40,061 nucleotides of DNA from Oscillospiraceae bacterium (GTDB taxonomy: Bacteria > Bacillota > Clostridia > Oscillospirales > Acutalibacteraceae): positions 1-40,061 of the forward strand of contig SVOP01000006.1 of assembly GCA_015066325.1 (NCBI GenBank). The letters run 5' to 3'. This document shows positions 30,056 through 38,327 of the stretch, piece after piece (position 1 is the stretch's first letter; each line of letters starts with the position of its first letter). The translations under genes and the position numbers were made by a program. Below the pieces are notes generated by a model. That model was not told where the DNA came from. It made no database searches and saw nothing but the letters and a program-made list of their open reading frames with translations.

Positions 30056-32908
30056 TCAACAAAAACCATCTGTATCGAAAATGTGGTCTAATTCGTCGTT
30101 CGATGTAGCTTGAAGAACCTTATCTCGTACAATCATATCTGTAAGATCCAAACGTACAAATTTGTTCCTTCCTAAAGAATCTGTCTTTTTATGAATTAAT
30201 TGAATTCTACCAATACGATCTTCTTCTTTTGCATATTCTGCTAAAGCTTTTGCCTTAGGAAGATTATCTGCGTATTGATTTCCATGAGGCTCTAATATAT
30301 CAACTACATAGTCAACCATGGGATCATAGCGCACAATAAGGAAATCGGGATAAAACGCTTTTTTCTCATTCCCTATATCGTAAGGCAAACAAAGTGCCCA
30401 TGCTGCTCTAGCAGGATTTCTTAACCAACAAGCAAAATCGCTGCGCTGAGCTTCTTCTTGAATCAAAGCAGATTCCCAACCATTCAATTTGATTTTTGCA
30501 ATACCGGTATCTTGTGCTGCCAGAAGATGGTTTTCGTATTCAATACCATCAGGATCTACTCTTACACTGATATTTTCTGGTATAGCAAAAAGCTGTTCAC
30601 TAACAACGGCACTATCTGCCATAATTTCTCGATATTTCTTTTTGCAGGCATCGGATTTACTAGCTACAGCAACGCGATATTTATTAACAAATTCTCTTAG
30701 CTTATTTTTTGCATACTTCCCTAGAGTTGCTCTACAATCGTCATCCGCCGCAAACAAAACACAATCAATCTTATGAGCATTGGGATTGTCTTCGTCATAA
30801 TATCTGCCGCCATAAATGTTTGGGAACCCATATCTACCAAGCTTTGCATCAGCATTACGAACTTGCCTGTCTAAGTCGGTTTCTGACATTAACGTGAAGT
30901 CGTTGAAGTAATCTTCCTGTATAGCTTTACCAAATGGATCAAAGACCTGTACAGATAATTTAAACTGTAAAACTTGGTCAGCTAACTCATCATATTTTCC
31001 GGTGCGGTGTAAATCTTCGATATATTTACGAATCAACTCAATAATATCATCAATTACTTCATCACGTGCACCTTGATAAATAACATTATGTGTAAGTAAA
31101 GTCGCCAAATCCAATAAGGATTTCAGATAATCGTTAATTCGATCCTGACGCACAAAATATGTTAAATAGCCTTTTGCATTGATAAAATCAATTATTTCTA
31201 CTCTATCAAGTTTGGGCGTAATAGTCAGCTGTTTACCTTGTATAGGTTGAGGCTGATTTAGCGTTACCTGTTGAGTTGATGATGGTACTGAAACAACCAC
31301 TGTTTCGGGCGTAATATATTCGGGTGCAGAACTACCGCTATTTGAATTAGGTGAAGTTTGATTATTGTTAGCAGGTGTTTGTGGTGTTTCTTCACTTGGT
31401 GTTGTTTTAACCAGAGAATTTGTTGGTAAATCAAACCAACTTGGTTGATCAGGATTGGGCACATACTGTCGTTGTTGTTTAGGCGTATGTACCGTCCAAG
31501 TAATATAGGTGGGTTCCTCCAGCGATTCACCATTGATCTCGGTGGGAATATCGCCGCCTTCGCTAGCCTGCAGTTCCTCTACAACCTTCTTTACAGTGTC
31601 CTTGTTAAAGTGGGGAAGATATAGCTTAACGTCGTTCAGAAATTCATCACGCATTACGCGCATCTGCAGAGGTGTACGCACCATTCTACCAAGGAGCTGC
31701 GCGATGTAGGTAGGATCGTTTCTAACAGCAAAGGACATCATCGTCTCTGCTCTGGGGCAGTCCCAGCCGGTGGAAAGCGCTTCCTTGAAGAAGACAACCT
31801 TGATTTTATGATCGTCCGCAATTTCGGATGCCTTTACATGAGGAATATGGAGACCGTTGAGTTCGACTGTGGTTCCTTCGCCAAAGCAGTGAACAACTTC
31901 TCCTGATTTGAACGGTGTGCCGACCTTTTCTTCGATCTTGGCAAGCACATCCTCCAAATTGGTGTCGGATAATGCACCACCGCTGCCTTGGCATACCTGT
32001 ACCACCAGCACAGGATCCACGTTGGCATAATGCTGTTCGTAAGTATACTGATACCAACGCTTACACTTCTTCAGCCATTCTTCCACGGCTGCTTCCAGAA
32101 GAACAATATCGTTGTTCTTGGTGGGATCATCAGGGTAGGTAATGACAATGCGATCCTTAAGAAGGCCGGAACCGCGCACTTCGTCGGCGGCGATTACATA
32201 CTTCATCAAACCTACGTTGGTAGTGTTGCCAACCAAAGTGTTGAATCGTTCAGCGGTTGCGCTAATACCCAGAACTACCGGCATAGAGCGCATGGTACGC
32301 TTAATACCATTTTCTGTGTAGGTATATCCTTTAATAAAGCGCTGCATGATGGTGGTGTCGGTACCTGCCTCGCGCTTGCTCTTGGCACCACGGTGCGCTT
32401 CGTCAATGATGAAGTACAGGTGATCTGACTTGTTCTGGATGGTGTTGTCCAGTGTTTCCCAGATGGTATACTGCCGATCATCGGAATGCTGCGTCAGCTT
32501 ACCGCTGCGGCTGATCTTCTGGGTGTTTAAGAAATAAACGTGTCCATCCTCCAGCATCTCCATATCGAAGGAATCTTCCACGATGGTTACGCACTGACCG
32601 AAGCGCAGCTTGCTGGTTTTTAATTCGATTTTCTGTTTAGACTGTGCGTTCAGCTCCGGGGAATCCGAAAGCCATACAAAGATCGCTTCCGGTTGTTCAT
32701 CGAATGTGGTTCCGTCAGCAAGAGTAGAACCAAAGTAAATATCTTCAATCAATGATGCGGCAATAATAGTCTTGCCGGCACCTGTGGGAGCTTGCAGAGA
32801 CACAACCTGTGTTTTGCCTCTGCGTCTATAACTATCCAGGGCATCAGCGATATCCATACGCAGTTCTTTTACTGCTTTATCTTGAAAGGCTATTAATTTA
32901 ACTTTCAT
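30056..32908 (-). CDS. Type III restriction-modification Res-like subunit (SF2 helicase plus C-terminal nuclease-like domain)
   Basis: LQAPTGAGKTIIAASLI (motif I), YFIIDEAHRG (II), LGISATAERF (III), STGWDCPRAE, QLLGRMVRTP (VI); C-terminal FYPDFLIVRYDPMVDYVVDILEPHGNQ. Confidence 0.88.
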   Translation of the reverse strand: MKVKLIAFQDKAVKELRMDIADALDSYRRRGKTQVVSLQAPTGAGKTIIAASLIEDIYFGSTLADGTTFDEQPEAIFVWLSDSPELNAQSKQKIELKTSKLRFGQCVTIVEDSFDMEMLEDGHVYFLNTQKISRSGKLTQHSDDRQYTIWETLDNTIQNKSDHLYFIIDEAHRGAKSKREAGTDTTIMQRFIKGYTYTENGIKRTMRSMPVVLGISATAERFNTLVGNTTNVGLMKYVIAADEVRGSGLLKDRIVITYPDDPTKNNDIVLLEAAVEEWLKKCKRWYQYTYEQHYANVDPVLVVQVCQGSGGALSDTNLEDVLAKIEEKVGTPFKSGEVVHCFGEGTTVELNGLHIPHVKASEIADDHKIKVVFFKEALSTGWDCPRAETMMSFAVRNDPTYIAQLLGRMVRTPLQMRVMRDEFLNDVKLYLPHFNKDTVKKVVEELQASEGGDIPTEINGESLEEPTYITWTVHTPKQQRQYVPNPDQPSWFDLPTNSLVKTTPSEETPQTPANNNQTSPNSNSGSSAPEYITPETVVVSVPSSTQQVTLNQPQPIQGKQLTITPKLDRVEIIDFINAKGYLTYFVRQDRINDYLKSLLDLATLLTHNVIYQGARDEVIDDIIELIRKYIEDLHRTGKYDELADQVLQFKLSVQVFDPFGKAIQEDYFNDFTLMSETDLDRQVRNADAKLGRYGFPNIYGGRYYDEDNPNAHKIDCVLFAADDDCRATLGKYAKNKLREFVNKYRVAVASKSDACKKKYREIMADSAVVSEQLFAIPENISVRVDPDGIEYENHLLAAQDTGIAKIKLNGWESALIQEEAQRSDFACWLRNPARAAWALCLPYDIGNEKKAFYPDFLIVRYDPMVDYVVDILEPHGNQYADNLPKAKALAEYAKEEDRIGRIQLIHKKTDSLGRNKFVRLDLTDMIVRDKVLQATSNDELDHIFDTDGFC

Positions 32909-35091
32909 CTACCGTTCCTCCCTGCATTAATTCTAAAATTGTCAAGATAATCTCTATACAATTGGTAAGTTGTCTTTCCTTCCAAAGCTTGTGTCATCGC
33001 AACGAAGCTTGATTCATAGTCCGTAACGAGATAGACAATCTCAATTTCAGGATACTTTGCGAGCTGTTCTGCAAACTTTCTGAATTGGTTTTCATCATTG
33101 AGTATTGCCATTTTGTTTTCAGGCAGAATAAGCATATCCGGTATAGTTGCATCAATAACGGGACATTTTCCAATAGATCCTGCTTTCATCCATAGTGTGG
33201 ATATAAGCTCTTTGAACTGCATCCCTAGAGATACCTTGGTTTTATCAAGAAATCCTAGTTTAAAGAAAACTGCATTCGTGTTGAACCCATCTGCCATTTT
33301 GATTGAAGATAAGCTTGGATAGATCTGTTTTTTTGCTTTTTTATATAATCCTTTGTGACCTGGCTTTTCACTAGCTAGATACGTTGTTTTTTCGATTCCA
33401 TAATTACCAGATAACGGAGAGCCATAAACATCACAACCTTTTATAGAACAAACAGTTCTCGGCCAAGTAACATATCGAGCAATCCCATGTTTTTCCCATT
33501 CCGCTTCTCCGGGTTGAATTCCTTTTGCTTTTAGTGAATCCGATTCTTTTCCAGATATTTCATTGTTTGTAACCATAATACATCTTCGTGCACCGTTATC
33601 TTCAGCATTTATTAAATTGACAGCATTTAGTGTTGTGCCTGAACCGGCAAAAAAATCAACAATTAATGCAGTGGGCTTGTTCGCTACAATAAATTTGATA
33701 GTATCATATACTGCATAAATTGATTTAGGATAATCAAAACGCTTATCAGGGAAAAATTTACGAATAAAGTTAGATCCATTACGCAATGAATCGTGAGATT
33801 TTATGCACCATTGTGTTGTTGGAATAAATCGAGCAGTGTATTCACTATCATCTAAAATTAAAGACCCGTCTTCGTTTTTACCTATGATTTTAAAGAGACC
33901 AGCCTCTACCTTTTTTTGTTCTCCGTCAGCTAAATAGTTAATTGACATACCTCTTGGTGTGAATCCGCCGAGTCTTACATAGCCCTTCTTTTGTATGGAA
34001 AGCATATTGTCTCTACTGTATTGCCAACATCCTTCAGTTCCGTCTGCGTGAATAGGGAAAATAGCTTTTTGACCAAGAGGTGCAATCACGGTTTGTCTAT
34101 CCACTCCCAAGGCTAATGGTTCTCCTGCACCTAAAAACTTTTTGCCATCTTCCGAAACGAAAATAGGGTAAAAGCAATTGGGAGAGTGTTGTCTACTATC
34201 ATTTGAGCCCGAACGAAGTAAACCTCTCCAGTGGACACCGTCACGACTCGTGGTTTCTATACCATACATCCAATCATCACTTAATTCTAAACAAGCTGGC
34301 CCGGAATCGCCTATGAAAACAAAAAACGCATATTCATCGCTTCTTGCAAATTCATTCTCTCTTGCAACACCACCTGGATGTATATTTATGCTTACCATTT
34401 GAATATGAGCTTCGCTAAACATTTCCTCCAGCAAGCAACCAAGATGAAGATATTCTTTTTCGTCAATGGTTACAATTAGAACAGAATCGGTTGGGTTGAG
34501 AAGTCGTTTAGCAATCTCTAGACGTTTTTGCATAAAGGAAAGCCATTTGCTATGACGATATTCGTCTGCACCATCTACATAGTCATTATTGTATTTCCAA
34601 TCGCGAGCTCCAGTGTTATAAGGCGGATCAATATAAATACAATCTACTTTGCCGGCATACAGATATTCAAGAAGTTGAAGAGCGTGATAATTATCTGCTT
34701 CAATAAGTGTGTGCCACAATTTACTGTCAGGTGCGTTGCATACCTCGTCCAAATGTTGAAGGTAAGGATATATAGGATCTCCCAATTCTGCGGTTGTAAC
34801 AAGCTCATCTACTGCAAACTGTACGGCATCTTTGCTGTTCTTTGCAAGGCAAGTAGCTATTTCGTCTTCAATTTTCAAAACAGTATAGGTTTCATTAGCT
34901 TTACCATCACGAACAGAAACTTTTACGCCTTTTCTAACAGGGATATCATAGAGAGGTGTACACTCCGGCAAATGCTCTTCAAATACAAGACCAAACTGTT
35001 TGTGTTTCAATGCACGCTTAGCTGCCTCCGCAATCTGCGCACGTAACTCTGGATTTTCAATTTTTTCTATCAGCTCATGTAATTCAGCCAT
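32905..35091 (-). CDS. Type III-like Mod, DNA adenine-N6 methyltransferase (beta class)
   Basis: DCIYIDPPYNTG (motif IV) precedes LIVDFFAGSGTTLNAV (motif I); start moved from 35148 to ATG 35091 (MAELHELIEKIENPE), which has SD gaggag and sits just past the HTH stop. Confidence 0.9.
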   Translation of the reverse strand: MAELHELIEKIENPELRAQIAEAAKRALKHKQFGLVFEEHLPECTPLYDIPVRKGVKVSVRDGKANETYTVLKIEDEIATCLAKNSKDAVQFAVDELVTTAELGDPIYPYLQHLDEVCNAPDSKLWHTLIEADNYHALQLLEYLYAGKVDCIYIDPPYNTGARDWKYNNDYVDGADEYRHSKWLSFMQKRLEIAKRLLNPTDSVLIVTIDEKEYLHLGCLLEEMFSEAHIQMVSINIHPGGVARENEFARSDEYAFFVFIGDSGPACLELSDDWMYGIETTSRDGVHWRGLLRSGSNDSRQHSPNCFYPIFVSEDGKKFLGAGEPLALGVDRQTVIAPLGQKAIFPIHADGTEGCWQYSRDNMLSIQKKGYVRLGGFTPRGMSINYLADGEQKKVEAGLFKIIGKNEDGSLILDDSEYTARFIPTTQWCIKSHDSLRNGSNFIRKFFPDKRFDYPKSIYAVYDTIKFIVANKPTALIVDFFAGSGTTLNAVNLINAEDNGARRCIMVTNNEISGKESDSLKAKGIQPGEAEWEKHGIARYVTWPRTVCSIKGCDVYGSPLSGNYGIEKTTYLASEKPGHKGLYKKAKKQIYPSLSSIKMADGFNTNAVFFKLGFLDKTKVSLGMQFKELISTLWMKAGSIGKCPVIDATIPDMLILPENKMAILNDENQFRKFAEQLAKYPEIEIVYLVTDYESSFVAMTQALEGKTTYQLYRDYLDNFRINAGRNGR

Positions 35092-35095
35092 ATCT

Positions 35096-35455
35096 TCATC
35101 TCCTCGTATTTGTGTTACATAGAGTTGCAAGCATTTTTCGAATTTCATTTAATTTATCGGGATGTTCTGTTATCAAGCTTGCAATATCCGCCGGTATCTC
35201 TCCGCGGCTTTCTGCGGCAAGGTCGTAAAATTTGTTTCGTCTCTCGGTATTTGTTCCTGTTTTAGTATCAAGTACTGAAAGCATTCTGTTTTGTAAGTCA
35301 CTTGGTGGCGGCGATGCTGTCAATAAATCATAGAAATATGGTTTTTTGATTCCAATTTCATTGTAGAATTCTTCTTGTGACATACCAGCTTCCCGGATTT
35401 GTTCAACCAGGTATTCACCAAATGGCGTTTTCTGTCTTCTATTCGTCGTCTCCAC
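35096..35455 (-). CDS. Helix-turn-helix (XRE-like) regulator of the R-M operon
   Basis: FGEYLVEQIREAGMSQEEFYNEIGIKKPYFYDLL; immediately upstream of mod; start codon uncertain (track GTG overlaps the SD). Confidence 0.65.
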   Translation of the reverse strand: METTNRRQKTPFGEYLVEQIREAGMSQEEFYNEIGIKKPYFYDLLTASPPPSDLQNRMLSVLDTKTGTNTERRNKFYDLAAESRGEIPADIASLITEHPDKLNEIRKMLATLCNTNTRR

Positions 35456-35460
35456 CTCCT

Positions 35461-35494
35461 GTTAGTATGTATGTATACATACTAACATACTAAC
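35461..35494. promoter_or_regulatory. Three-half-site operator candidate upstream of the HTH regulator
   Basis: gttagtatg-tatgtata-catactaac plus an overlapping direct copy catactaac (35478-35486 and 35486-35494). Confidence 0.6.
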
Positions 35495-35583
35495 ACAAAA
35501 AAAACAATAGCAAACAGCAAAATCTTTATAAATTAAAGAATTGCGGTTTGCTTATTCGCTGGGAAGTACTGCTGAAAATAAAG

Positions 35584-35613
35584 AAAAACTCCACCTTCGA
35601 AAAGGTGGAGTTT
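35584..35613 (-). terminator. Terminator C, after tRNA-tail module 1
   Basis: aaactccacctt-cgaa-aaggtggagttt, perfect 12-bp stem; T run on minus strand. Confidence 0.85.
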
Positions 35614-35778
35614 GGTGCGAGAGACGGGACTGGCCGTCTGCGGCGGCTACGCCTTGCATACTATCCGCTCGGCGACCCAAATCCTACGGATTTCGGTACC
35701 CGCCTCCCGCTCCTCGCTAAAAACAGTCCACCGGACTGTTTTCTTAACGCTCAGACCCTCTCGGGTCCAAGCCCCGTC
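35613..35778 (-). repeat. tRNA-3'-tailed structured module 1
   Basis: Starts (+ strand) with tggtgcgagagacgggac, identical to the tRNA-Leu 3' end; gacgggac / gccccgtc 8-bp closing stem; internal hairpin aaaacagtcc-acc-ggactgtttt. Confidence 0.7.
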
Positions 35779-35788
35779 AAAATCATAA

Positions 35789-35829
35789 CAAAAAAACAGA
35801 GCAACCACAAATGTGATTACTCTGTTTTT
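35789..35829 (-). terminator. Terminator B, after tRNA-tail module 2
   Basis: Minus strand aaaaacagagtaatcaca..tgtggttgctctgtttttttt, 18-bp stem allowing G-U pairs. Confidence 0.85.
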
Positions 35830-35923
35830 GGTGCGAGAGACGGGACCTGACGGCGTCGCTACGCTTTGCCGTCAGAACGGCAACGATTGTGTTCGCCTTC
35901 GGCGAGGGGGTCCAAGTCCCTAC
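35829..35923 (-). repeat. tRNA-3'-tailed structured module 2
   Basis: Starts (+ strand) with tggtgcgagagacgggac; gggac / gtccc closing stem; inner hairpins ctgacggc..gccgtcag and tcgcc-ttc-ggcga. Confidence 0.7.
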
Positions 35924-35935
35924 CTTATTTCTGGC

Positions 35936-35977
35936 AAAAAAATAAAGAACCTACACTGAAGTGTAAGTTCTTTATTT
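35936..35977 (-). terminator. Terminator A of tRNA-Leu
   Basis: Minus strand aataaagaacttacac-ttc-agtgtaggttctttatttttttt hairpin right after the CCA. Confidence 0.85.
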
Positions 35978-36060
35978 GGTGCGAGAGACGGGACTTGAAC
36001 CCGTACGGGATTACCACACGCCCCTCAAACGTGCGCGTCTGCCGATTCCGCCACTCTCGC
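35977..36060 (-). tRNA. tRNA-Leu (anticodon GAG), CCA encoded
   Basis: Minus strand GCGAGAGTGGCGGAATCGGCAGACGCGCACGTTTGAGGGGCGTGTGGTAATCCCGTACGGGTTCAAGTCCCGTCTCTCGCACCA; acceptor GCGAGAG/CTCTCGC, anticodon stem CACGT/GCGTG, loop TTGAGGG, T arm ACGGG TTCAAGT CCCGT. Confidence 0.95.
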
Positions 36061-36072
36061 GAGTGCTTAGAT

Positions 36073-36101
36073 ACTATACCACCAAAGAACGGTTTTGTCA
36101 A
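36073..36101 (-). promoter_or_regulatory. Strong sigma-A promoter of tRNA-Leu
   Basis: Minus strand TTGACA-17 nt-TATAGT. Confidence 0.88.
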
Positions 36102-36181
36102 CTGTTTTTTTAAAAAAACTTAAAATTTTTTGTTGTAGTTTTTTTCTTGGTTTTTTTGTAAGATTTTTTCTGTTTTTGTTT

Positions 36182-36973
36182 TTATTTTCTTATTATAAAC
36201 TTATCACTTTCCTTTAAATCCAGAAGAGTGATTATATCTTCAAAATTCTCTTTTACATTTTTGAATGCTTCTATTTTGTGGGAGTCGCTTCCGAGATAGA
36301 ATTTGCAACCGCAGTCCTTTGCTATGAAATAGGGGCGCAGTAGAATATCTTTTTCTTCTTGGGAGAGGTTAAGGGTTTTCATATTCAATTCAATTCCCAC
36401 GCCTTTTTCTGAACATTTTCTAAATAAATTGTAGAGTGTTTCATCTTCAATAAGCTTTATAACCTCAGGAGTTCTTCCTTTGAAAATATGACCGCAGGTA
36501 AGGTGGGCAATGCCTGTTTTATGCCAAGGTAACTCTTTTTTCAAAAGCTCTTCAAGGCGTTTTACCCAATGCTCTGCTGCTTCTTCGGGAGTTTGAATTT
36601 TTGTTTTCACCGTATTTCCAGCTAAGTGCAGATGCGTTGTTGGGATTACTATGAAATCAAAATCGTTATATCTCTCTTCACTTACGCCTACATTATATTC
36701 ATAATCCATATCCGCTTCTGCACCGAATAAAAACTCGATATTTTCATCTTGAGGCAGGGGCAGAACTTCTGCAAGGCTTTTAAAAGTCTGTTTAGGATGC
36801 CATTCAGCAGGGCTTTTCACCTTTTCATCCCATAAATGATTAGTCAGGCAAATTTTTTTCAAGCCGTTTTCTTTGGCATATTTCAAAATATTTTCGGGTG
36901 TTTGATTTTCATCGTGACAGCAGGGTGAAATAGTTGAATGAATGTGAAAATCGTGGTCTGCAATATATCGCAT
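36182..36973 (-). CDS. PHP-domain phosphoesterase (histidinol-phosphatase-like)
   Basis: DHDFHIHSTISPCCHDENQTPENILKYAKENGLKKICLTNHLWD ... FYLGSDSHKIEAF. Confidence 0.85.
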   Translation of the reverse strand: MRYIADHDFHIHSTISPCCHDENQTPENILKYAKENGLKKICLTNHLWDEKVKSPAEWHPKQTFKSLAEVLPLPQDENIEFLFGAEADMDYEYNVGVSEERYNDFDFIVIPTTHLHLAGNTVKTKIQTPEEAAEHWVKRLEELLKKELPWHKTGIAHLTCGHIFKGRTPEVIKLIEDETLYNLFRKCSEKGVGIELNMKTLNLSQEEKDILLRPYFIAKDCGCKFYLGSDSHKIEAFKNVKENFEDIITLLDLKESDKFIIRK

Positions 36974-36993
36974 AAATATATCCTTTCATTTAT

Positions 36994-37028
36994 ATAAAAC
37001 CGCAACTCCGAATTAACGGGGCTGCGGG
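36994..37028 (-). terminator. Terminator downstream of the alkaline phosphatase gene
   Basis: Minus strand ccgcagccccg-ttaattc-ggagttgcgg followed by ttttata. Confidence 0.7.
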
Positions 37029-37038
37029 GAAATTGATT

Positions 37039-38187
37039 TTATGCTACAACCTCAAAGGGAAATTCTTCCTCTGTAAATCCGAGAATGTAAGCAATTCTTA
37101 TGGGAATTTCGTAGTTGTTTAGAACCTCGCCGTTCTGAATAAGCACTTCTGAACCATAAACGAGAACGGGAACATTCGCAGCAGAGTGAGAACCGGATGT
37201 AAAGGAATATGTGCCGTCGTCATTTGCAACAATAGCACCTGTTTCGTGGTCAGCAGTGATAACAACGAGGGTTTCACCGTCTGCTTTTGCATAATTGAGC
37301 ACATATTCAATGGTTTCGTCAAATTCCTGAAGTGCTTCTGTCATATTTGCATCTTCATTGCTGTGGGAGTGCTTATCAATATGAGCACCCTCAATCATAA
37401 GAAAGAAGCCTTCATCAGTATCGTCAAGAAGGTCAATAGCTTTCATTGTCATCATTTCAAGGTTAGGAGTATTGATATCTGAGGGAGTAAGTGTCCAAAG
37501 GGCATTTGTGAACTGTGCAAAGCTACGGCTACCCTCTTTAAGAGCCAACATCTCGGCGGAGGTAGTTATATAAGTAAATCCGTTTGCTTCTGCATTTTCC
37601 TTGGTTGCAACGCCGTTCTGAGCACCCCAGATTAAATCAATATCTGATGTGAGCTGGTCTTCGGTAATATCTTCTGTGTTTCCTCTGTCAGAAGAATGTG
37701 CGGAGAAAGAGGCAGGAGTTGCACCCGATGTTTCGTCTGTTGTGATAACACCCGTCATCTTACCGCTTTCAAGGCAAAGCTCGGTAAGGTTTTTCGGATG
37801 AGAAAATACATCGAGAGAATCCATAGGATAAACGCCGATTGCACCGTTGTATGTTCTGACACCTGTTGCAAGAGCTGTACCGCCTGCAGCACTGTCTGTA
37901 ACAGCGTTTGTGAAAGAACGGGTCATAGATTCACCCTTAAACTCAAATGTATCCATTATGAGCTCAATATTTCTTTCATTTTTTGCTTTTTCCAAATGGT
38001 TAAAGCCCATACCATCACCGATAAGGTAAATAACATTTTTTATGTTACTGTCAAGATAATCTTCAGGTGCGGTTGTATTTGCAGGAACAAAAATACCAAA
38101 GGTGGTTCCGAAGGACATTATAAAGCTCATAATTACTGAGGCAAATTTAATCCAGATTGCACCAAATGTTGATAACATACTTAACAC
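37039..38187 (-). CDS. Alkaline phosphatase family protein (PhoA type)
   Basis: NVIYLIGDGMGFNHL, AVTDSAAGGTALATGVRTYNGAIGV, FLMIEGAHIDKHSHSND-like, VVITADHETGAI, GSHSAANVPVLVYG; N-terminal TM. Confidence 0.92.
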   Translation of the reverse strand: MLSMLSTFGAIWIKFASVIMSFIMSFGTTFGIFVPANTTAPEDYLDSNIKNVIYLIGDGMGFNHLEKAKNERNIELIMDTFEFKGESMTRSFTNAVTDSAAGGTALATGVRTYNGAIGVYPMDSLDVFSHPKNLTELCLESGKMTGVITTDETSGATPASFSAHSSDRGNTEDITEDQLTSDIDLIWGAQNGVATKENAEANGFTYITTSAEMLALKEGSRSFAQFTNALWTLTPSDINTPNLEMMTMKAIDLLDDTDEGFFLMIEGAHIDKHSHSNEDANMTEALQEFDETIEYVLNYAKADGETLVVITADHETGAIVANDDGTYSFTSGSHSAANVPVLVYGSEVLIQNGEVLNNYEIPIRIAYILGFTEEEFPFEVVA

Positions 38188-38265
38188 TCCTATGAAATTT
38201 GTTTTATGTTTTTATCTTATATCAACTATAACAGAAAATCAAGGGAAATATTGCATATATATAAC

Positions 38266-38294
38266 TTGTTTTACTTACCGTAATATGCTAAACT
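38266..38294 (+). promoter_or_regulatory. Putative extended -10 promoter for the 38328 ORF
   Basis: TTGTTT (38266-38271), 17 nt, TGC-TAAACT (38289-38294). Confidence 0.45.
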
Positions 38295-38327
38295 GTTACC
38301 ATACAATAATTATATAGGAGAATTCAA

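Noticed and set aside
31834-32428. Overlapping short ORFs on both strands in the GC-rich part of res
   Set aside because: All are off-frame or antisense to the continuous helicase reading frame; the higher GC lowers stop frequency.
35548-35850. 100-aa + ORF over tRNA-tail module 1
   Set aside because: Antisense to tRNA-like sequence and terminators (GARDGT... motif is the reverse of the tRNA 3' end); no protein-like features.
35866-36123. 85-aa + ORF over tRNA-Leu
   Set aside because: WCERRDLNPYGITT... is the antisense translation of the tRNA gene, a familiar spurious ORF.
28670-37028. Recurring aaaaccgcaactcc sequence (28670, 36995, partly 35537) as a mobile repeat
   Set aside because: The two clear copies are terminator stems with the same GC-rich motif; convergence on hairpin sequence is the simpler explanation.
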